Of a stretch of 64,000 bases of DNA, positions 59,626 through 64,000 are shown in pieces (the first letter of the stretch is position 1; every line of letters begins with the position of its first letter). Under the pieces are notes generated by a model that was not told the DNA's origin, searched no databases, and saw only the letters and a program-made list of their open reading frames with translations. Source of the DNA: Ruminococcus sp. (GTDB lineage: Bacteria; Bacillota; Clostridia; Oscillospirales; Ruminococcaceae); NCBI GenBank assembly GCA_017397925.1, contig JAFQHO010000084.1, positions 108,033 through 172,032 on the forward strand, written 5' to 3'. The position numbers and the translations under genes are program-made.

Positions 59626-60555
59626 ATGAAAAAAATAACATTCAATGCTCCACTGAATCACAAGGCTTACAGCTACGAACCGATGCAGATTGAAGTGGAG
59701 AAAGTCATTCCCCTCTACGGTAAGAGGTTCGAACAGATGAGAGATCATCCCCTGGATGACTGTCCCGAAATCATCGAGAAGGGAGATCTGATGTATATGA
59801 AGGGCAACACTGCACACTGTATCCTCTTCCTTGATGCCAACGGCAGCGACGGAATCCTTGTCGAAGCCGAGGGTTCAGACTATGCCCGCAAGTCACAGTT
59901 CATTCCGAATGCAAGAGCGATCGTTGAGGCAAATGATATTACTGCCGGAGAGCATCAGCTCCATGCAGAACTGAAAGCTATGGCTGACCGAATCGCAGAG
60001 CTTGCTCACACAGGTCAGAAGCATTTTATCTTTGAAGATATGCTCGGCGATGAAGATTTGCGAGTTCTGATGATTCGAACGGTGGCTGAAATGCTTGACA
60101 GACGTGAAGATCTTGCAGAGGTTCGTGACCACTATCTCGGAATTACAGGTCAGGCAGATTTCACGGTAACTGCAAAGCCTACACAAGAAATGAAGCTCTA
60201 TTGTCCCCTTGAGATTCAGGCAGAGCCGCAAATCTATGAAACGGACTGGGATGCACCGTATGAAGATGACCTTGAGGTTATTCCATCAAGCTGTGCTTGT
60301 GGCTGTGAGGATGAAATCAACGCTGCGATTCAGAAATACTCTGAGCCGAATGAAAAGTATCGTGGTCTGATGATTTATTACGATGAAGATTCCCCCATCA
60401 ATGAAAAAATCATCTCCGCATTCCCGTCCGTTGAAGTGAGAAACGGAGAGCTTATGGGAGTCCTCACCTGCCAGATTACAGAACCGCTTACGGAAAGCGA
60501 AATGTCTGAATTCAAGAACCAATGGACTGGACAATGCAGTGATGGTTATGTATAA
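59626..60555 (+). CDS. Conjugative-element-type protein (DUF6329-like), C terminus truncated by an inserted element
   Basis: A 309-residue protein, MKKITFNAPLNHKAYSYEPM at the N terminus, HPLDDCPEIIEKGDLMYM, DYARKSQFIPNARAIVEAND in the middle and RGLMIYYDEDSPINEKIISA to FPSVEVRNGELMGVLTCQIT later. From memory this is the DUF6329 type carried by clostridial integrative and conjugative elements; function unknown. The relatives usually continue after GQ.SDG with WGEGFEQ-type residues; here the frame ends GQCSDGYV and stops inside the inverted repeat of the following element, so the 3' end was probably lost to insertion. AAGAGAG ribosome site; ATG 59620 is an equal alternative start. Confidence 0.65.
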   Translation: MKKITFNAPLNHKAYSYEPMQIEVEKVIPLYGKRFEQMRDHPLDDCPEIIEKGDLMYMKGNTAHCILFLDANGSDGILVEAEGSDYARKSQFIPNARAIVEANDITAGEHQLHAELKAMADRIAELAHTGQKHFIFEDMLGDEDLRVLMIRTVAEMLDRREDLAEVRDHYLGITGQADFTVTAKPTQEMKLYCPLEIQAEPQIYETDWDAPYEDDLEVIPSSCACGCEDEINAAIQKYSEPNEKYRGLMIYYDEDSPINEKIISAFPSVEVRNGELMGVLTCQITEPLTESEMSEFKNQWTGQCSDGYV

Positions 60556-60568
60556 TTACCATAAATGT
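60540..60568 (+). repeat. Left terminal inverted repeat of the recombinase-trio element
   Basis: Twenty-nine bp starting TGATGGTTATGTA, matching the reverse complement of 63972-64000 with one mismatch. Its first bases overlap the end of the upstream gene. Confidence 0.85.
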
Positions 60569-60701
60569 ATAATTGCATCTAATTTTCCCAATAACACTCA
60601 ATTTTTACCAAATGAACTCTGCATAAATAGCAGATAATCATAGTACTGACATTTAGCAGTGATATTATGATTTTGTATTCAAACGAAAGGACGTTGATAA
60701 T

Positions 60702-61952
60702 ATGAAATCAATCACAGCCAAAGAAATCGCACAGCAGGTCGAGAGATATATTATTGAACGAGGGCAGAGTAAGAATTCACTTGATATGTATCACTACATA
60801 TTATCTGTCTTCATTCAATTCTGTGAAAATCATAATAATGGTAATTTTACCGAAGCTATGGGAAAAAGATGTATGAATGATCATTATGGAGTATCAGATA
60901 TTAACGCACATATAGATAGAAGACATACTCATACAAAAGCAGCTGTAAGAGTATATCACATGATGACAAGTATTTACAAAGGCGAAGCAATTAAATACAG
61001 ATATTTGCCCAATCGCGCGACTTATGAATTGGAATCATGCTTCAATAAAGCACTTACCGATTTTGAACTCACATATCAAAAATACGATTATTCTCCTAAG
61101 ACCATAGATGCGTACAAAAAAACAGCATACAAATTTTTAGTATATGCATCGCAGCATGGTTATACAGATTTTAAGAGCTTTTCTGCACAGCTTGTCTTGG
61201 ATTTCACACAGTCATTATCTGGATATACGGGAATAACCATAAGGCATAGCTTGTCAGAATTAAGGATATTTCTGAAATTTCTTCATACAGAAAGATATAT
61301 ATCCGTTTATCTTGATGATGTTGTAAAACCATTAAAAACCCGCAGTCAGCTTAAAATACCTTCTGTATGGCGAAAAGAAGAAGTTCTGAAAATGCTGTCC
61401 GCAATTGACAGAGGCAATCCGAGCGGAAAACGTGATTATGCAATGATCTTGTTAGTTGCCAGACTCGGACTTCGTATCAGTGATGTCAATACGTTGAAAT
61501 TTGATAATATCGACTGGAAAAAGAAAAGTATGCATATTATTCAGCATAAGACTAATGAACCACTGCATATTCCTCTTTTGAATGATGTTGGCTGGGCACT
61601 GATCGATTACATTAAAAACGGAAGACCATCCATTGAAACGGATTGCATTTTTGTAACTCATGTTCCGCCATTCAAGGAATTCAGTATGGACAACCATCAT
61701 CATAAAATGATTGAAAAGTATATGAGTTGGGCTGGGATTGCTGTTGCTGAAAAACGAAAGCTTGGTATGCACTCTCTCCGTCATACACTTGCAACAGTAA
61801 TGCTTGAAAATCATGAAGATTATCATAATATTTCAGCAATTATCGGACACAGTAGTGTCGATTCTACGCAGGTATATTTAAAAACGAGTGTAGAACTTCT
61901 TCGTGAGTGCACATTGCCTATGCCAGAGGTTAAGTCAGATGTTTCATTGTAA
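60702..61952 (+). CDS. Tyrosine recombinase, first of the trio (RitA-like)
   Basis: A 416-residue integrase with an N-terminal SAM-like arm-binding region (about 1-200) and a catalytic domain carrying ARLGLRISDVNTL (Arg I), LGMHSLRHTLATVM (HxLRH), IIGHSSVDSTQVYL (GHS and nucleophile Tyr). AAAGGACG ribosome site. It overlaps the second recombinase gene by 14 nt. It likely acts with the other two in transposing the element; the biochemical division of labour in RIT is not known. Confidence 0.88.
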   Translation: MKSITAKEIAQQVERYIIERGQSKNSLDMYHYILSVFIQFCENHNNGNFTEAMGKRCMNDHYGVSDINAHIDRRHTHTKAAVRVYHMMTSIYKGEAIKYRYLPNRATYELESCFNKALTDFELTYQKYDYSPKTIDAYKKTAYKFLVYASQHGYTDFKSFSAQLVLDFTQSLSGYTGITIRHSLSELRIFLKFLHTERYISVYLDDVVKPLKTRSQLKIPSVWRKEEVLKMLSAIDRGNPSGKRDYAMILLVARLGLRISDVNTLKFDNIDWKKKSMHIIQHKTNEPLHIPLLNDVGWALIDYIKNGRPSIETDCIFVTHVPPFKEFSMDNHHHKMIEKYMSWAGIAVAEKRKLGMHSLRHTLATVMLENHEDYHNISAIIGHSSVDSTQVYLKTSVELLRECTLPMPEVKSDVSL

Positions 61953-62919
61953 AATGGCTGAGTATATGAAGATGCTGTTACAGCAAAAGCACTTGCTTGG
62001 AAAAGAATATATTACCGGTGAACGTCATTTGCGCAAATTTGATTCTTTTGTAATAGAGAATTTTCCTGATTCAGATACAATCACAAAAGAAATGATGCAC
62101 ATCTGGGCGGCTAAACGTTCCTATGAAAAAATCGGAACACAGCGACAGCGCATCACTCCGGTACGGGATCTTGCAGTATTAATGAATAAGCTTGGAAAAA
62201 CATCCTATGTATTTCCTATGTATACTTTACAGCATGAACAGAGATATACTGTCCATATTTATTCCAAAGAAGAACTTTCTGAATTTTTTAAGCAAGTTGA
62301 TAATTGCTGTTACAGTTCTGAAGTTCCATATCGTCATATCGTAATGCCAATTCTGTTTCGGATGCTGTATTGCTGTGGTCTGCGTCCTGGAGAAGCGCGT
62401 AGATTACTGTTAAAAGATGTTGATCTTGAAAGCGGTATCCTCACAATTCGGGACAGCAAATTTGGTAATGACAGATTAGTTCCTATGAATCAGGAATTAA
62501 CTGATATGTGCAGAGCGTACGCAAATACGGCTCATATATATTCTGAATCTGAAACACCATTTTTGCTTGGATACAGAAATAAAATGCTCACTGATGATAA
62601 TCTGAATTCAAATTTCCGTAGATTTTTAAGAAAAGCAGGAATCTCTCATGGTGGTCATGGAAAAGGTCCTCGTATATATGATTTCAGGCATACCTTTGCA
62701 GTTAATTCACTGAAGAATATGGTGCTGAGCGGAAAGGACATGAATGCTTATTATCCGGTACTGAAAACATATATGGGACACTCCTTCTTCAAATATACGG
62801 AATATTATCTAAAAATTACAAAAGACGTGTTTCCCGAAATATCAGCAAAAATTGAAGAATATTTTTCAGATTTAATACCGCAAGAATTAGGAGATGAATA
62901 TGAAAACAACAGATTTTAG
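61939..62919 (+). CDS. Tyrosine recombinase, second of the trio (RitB-like)
   Basis: A 326-residue integrase: CCGLRPGEARRLLLKDVDLE (Arg I), SKFGNDRLVPM (Lys hairpin), IYDFRHTFAVNSLKNM, TYMGHSFFKYTEYYLK (GHS, Tyr). In the H-x-x-R box the first His is replaced by Tyr (YDFRH). Start at ATG 61939 with AGAGG 9 nt upstream; it overlaps the first gene, and its end overlaps the third by 20 nt. Confidence 0.86.
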   Translation: MFHCKMAEYMKMLLQQKHLLGKEYITGERHLRKFDSFVIENFPDSDTITKEMMHIWAAKRSYEKIGTQRQRITPVRDLAVLMNKLGKTSYVFPMYTLQHEQRYTVHIYSKEELSEFFKQVDNCCYSSEVPYRHIVMPILFRMLYCCGLRPGEARRLLLKDVDLESGILTIRDSKFGNDRLVPMNQELTDMCRAYANTAHIYSESETPFLLGYRNKMLTDDNLNSNFRRFLRKAGISHGGHGKGPRIYDFRHTFAVNSLKNMVLSGKDMNAYYPVLKTYMGHSFFKYTEYYLKITKDVFPEISAKIEEYFSDLIPQELGDEYENNRF

Positions 62920-63910
62920 TTATGCACTTACCAATTTTCTCACAACCCATCTTTCCGGAATGAGAAATTTAAGTCAGCATACCATTCGTTCTTACAGAGA
63001 TACATTTAAGCTGCTTCTTCACTATATGAAAAGTGAAAAGAAGATTCCGCCGCACAAGTTTACGCTTGCTCATTTCAACAGAGAATTGATCTCTGATTAT
63101 CTTAATTGGCTGAAAGAAGAACGCAGACTTTGTCAGCGTTCTGTAAACCAAAGACTTGCGGCAATACATTCTTTCTGTAAATATCTTCATACCGAAAATC
63201 CAGAATATATCCACGAATACCAAAGAATCCTTGCAATCCCATTTATGAAATATCATAAACCTGTGATTGAGTACTTAACCAAAGAAGCATTGCAAGCAAT
63301 ATTGGACGCAGTTGATATCACAACACGGCAAGGAAAACGTGACCTTGCGTTGCTTTGCATGCTGTATGATACAGGTGCAAGGGTACAAGAACTTTGTAGT
63401 ATCAATGTGAATGATATTCATTTCAGTGAACAGCCGTATGTGATTCTTACGGGAAAAGGAAATAAATCAAGATACGTTCCGATTATGAAAAATACTGCTG
63501 CTCTTCTGAAAACATACAATGAAGAATTTCATAAAACAATTGTTATGCCTAGAAATGAGCCGTTATTTTATACCAGACAACACACACGATTTTCAAGATC
63601 AGCTATTTCACATTTAATCACAAAATATGCCGATCTTGCAAGAGAAAATACAGATATTATCCCAGAAAAAGTAACACCGCACACATTTCGTCATACTAAA
63701 GCAATGCATTTATGTCAGGCTGGTATTGATATGATATATATTCGTGATATTCTCGGACACTCTCGCATTTCTACTACTGAAATTTATGCTAAAATTAATG
63801 TGGAACAAATGCGTGATGCACTCGAAAGAGCTTATCCAGAATTGAATCCAAAGGTAACTAAAGATTGGAATGATGACAATTCTCTCATGGATTTCTTGAA
63901 TTCGCTTTGA
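62900..63910 (+). CDS. Tyrosine recombinase, third of the trio (RitC-like, XerC/D-type)
   Basis: A 336-residue integrase close to XerC/D in plan: N-terminal core-binding domain (1-115, FLTTHLSGMRNLSQHTIRSY), catalytic domain with YDTGARVQELCSINVNDIHF (Arg I), GKGNKSRYVPI (Lys), VTPHTFRHTKAMHL (HxxR), IRDILGHSRISTTEIYAKIN (GHS, nucleophile Tyr). All catalytic residues are present. AGGAGA before ATG 62900; the ATG at 62894 overlaps that site. Confidence 0.88.
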   Translation: MKTTDFSYALTNFLTTHLSGMRNLSQHTIRSYRDTFKLLLHYMKSEKKIPPHKFTLAHFNRELISDYLNWLKEERRLCQRSVNQRLAAIHSFCKYLHTENPEYIHEYQRILAIPFMKYHKPVIEYLTKEALQAILDAVDITTRQGKRDLALLCMLYDTGARVQELCSINVNDIHFSEQPYVILTGKGNKSRYVPIMKNTAALLKTYNEEFHKTIVMPRNEPLFYTRQHTRFSRSAISHLITKYADLARENTDIIPEKVTPHTFRHTKAMHLCQAGIDMIYIRDILGHSRISTTEIYAKINVEQMRDALERAYPELNPKVTKDWNDDNSLMDFLNSL

Positions 63911-63971
63911 TAATTATGTGGCGTTCGTTTAGTTGATATGGCTGTTTTACGACGTTTTTCAATTGAATAGA

Positions 63972-64000
63972 ACATTTATGGTAATTGTACATAACCATCA
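63972..64000 (-). repeat. Right terminal inverted repeat of the recombinase-trio element
   Basis: Reverse complement of 60540-60568 with one mismatch (C for T); reaches the last base of the window. Confidence 0.85.

Larger units (their letters stand above)
60540..64000 (+). mobile_element. RIT-type element (recombinase in trio), about 3.46 kb
   Basis: Three tyrosine recombinase genes of 416, 326 and 336 codons, all in the same direction and overlapping at their junctions, between 29-bp inverted repeats and with no cargo. This is the defining layout of RIT elements. The right inverted repeat ends exactly at the window edge, so a few more bases may belong to it. Confidence 0.82.

Overview
The window reads as chromosome of a cellulolytic, low-to-moderate-GC Firmicute of the Ruminococcus type (Oscillospiraceae). 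The signs are a secreted GH9 cellulase carrying a CBM3 and a type I dockerin, consensus sigma-A promoters and GGAGG ribosome sites throughout, a clostridial-type ANTAR/glutamine synthetase pair, the sporulation-associated genes spoVG and spoIIR, and the block efp - CD1247-type zinc-ribbon protein. Species cannot be fixed from the sequence alone.

Layout. 1-4.3 kb: minus-strand operon murC - zapA - U32 peptidase - dut (cut by the window edge). 4.5-11.6 kb: spoVG, a GNAT, an AraC/GyrI-type regulator, a small monooxygenase-fold protein, a Nudix hydrolase, a YfhO-like membrane protein and a DUF11 protein. 11.6-16.3 kb: a compact operon of a glutamine synthetase-like enzyme, an ANTAR response regulator and a GH3 glycosidase. 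16.5-18.07 kb: a complete IS1182-type insertion sequence flanked by a duplicated terminator hairpin. 18.1-21.9 kb: feoA-feoB with a small Cys-rich partner, a duplicated second copy of that partner and an unrecognised membrane-anchored protein between the copies. 22-24 kb: ECF sigma/anti-sigma pair and an HD hydrolase. 24.1-26.6 kb: rpmG-secE-nusG-rplK-rplA. 26.7-27.07 kb: a 300-bp non-autonomous element with the same ends as the IS. 27.1-27.8 kb: a divergent XRE repressor/membrane-protein pair with twin operators. 28-31.5 kb: dockerin GH9 cellulase and a BspA-type LRR surface protein. 31.8-57 kb: a long plus-strand housekeeping run, spoIIR, infC-rpmI-rplT, a TrmH-type methyltransferase, dprA, topA, trmFO, plsX, rnc, a radical-SAM protein, smc, ftsY, rdgB, yhbY, nadD, yqeK, an LCP protein, rsfS, leuS, rpsU, aroQ, an X-Pro peptidase, efp and a zinc-ribbon protein.

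The right end is mobile. A tRNA-Leu(CAG) at 57.15 kb is followed 2 kb later by a 55-bp copy of its 3' end, bracketing a mini-island that carries a membrane-anchored S41 peptidase. Beyond it lies a conjugative-element-type gene whose 3' end is cut by an element with three overlapping tyrosine recombinases and 29-bp terminal inverted repeats (60540-64000), which fits the 'recombinase in trio' (RIT) type.

The most noteworthy signals are: (1) the IS1182/short-element pair, both with palindromic terminator-like repeats duplicated at their borders; (2) the RIT element and its truncated target gene; (3) the tRNA-Leu mini-island; (4) the coupling of glutamine synthetase/ANTAR regulation to a GH3 glycosidase; (5) the XRE/two-TM protein unit with two perfect operators; (6) odd variants of housekeeping proteins (FtsY with a C-terminal acidic repeat tail, LeuRS with changed signature motifs).
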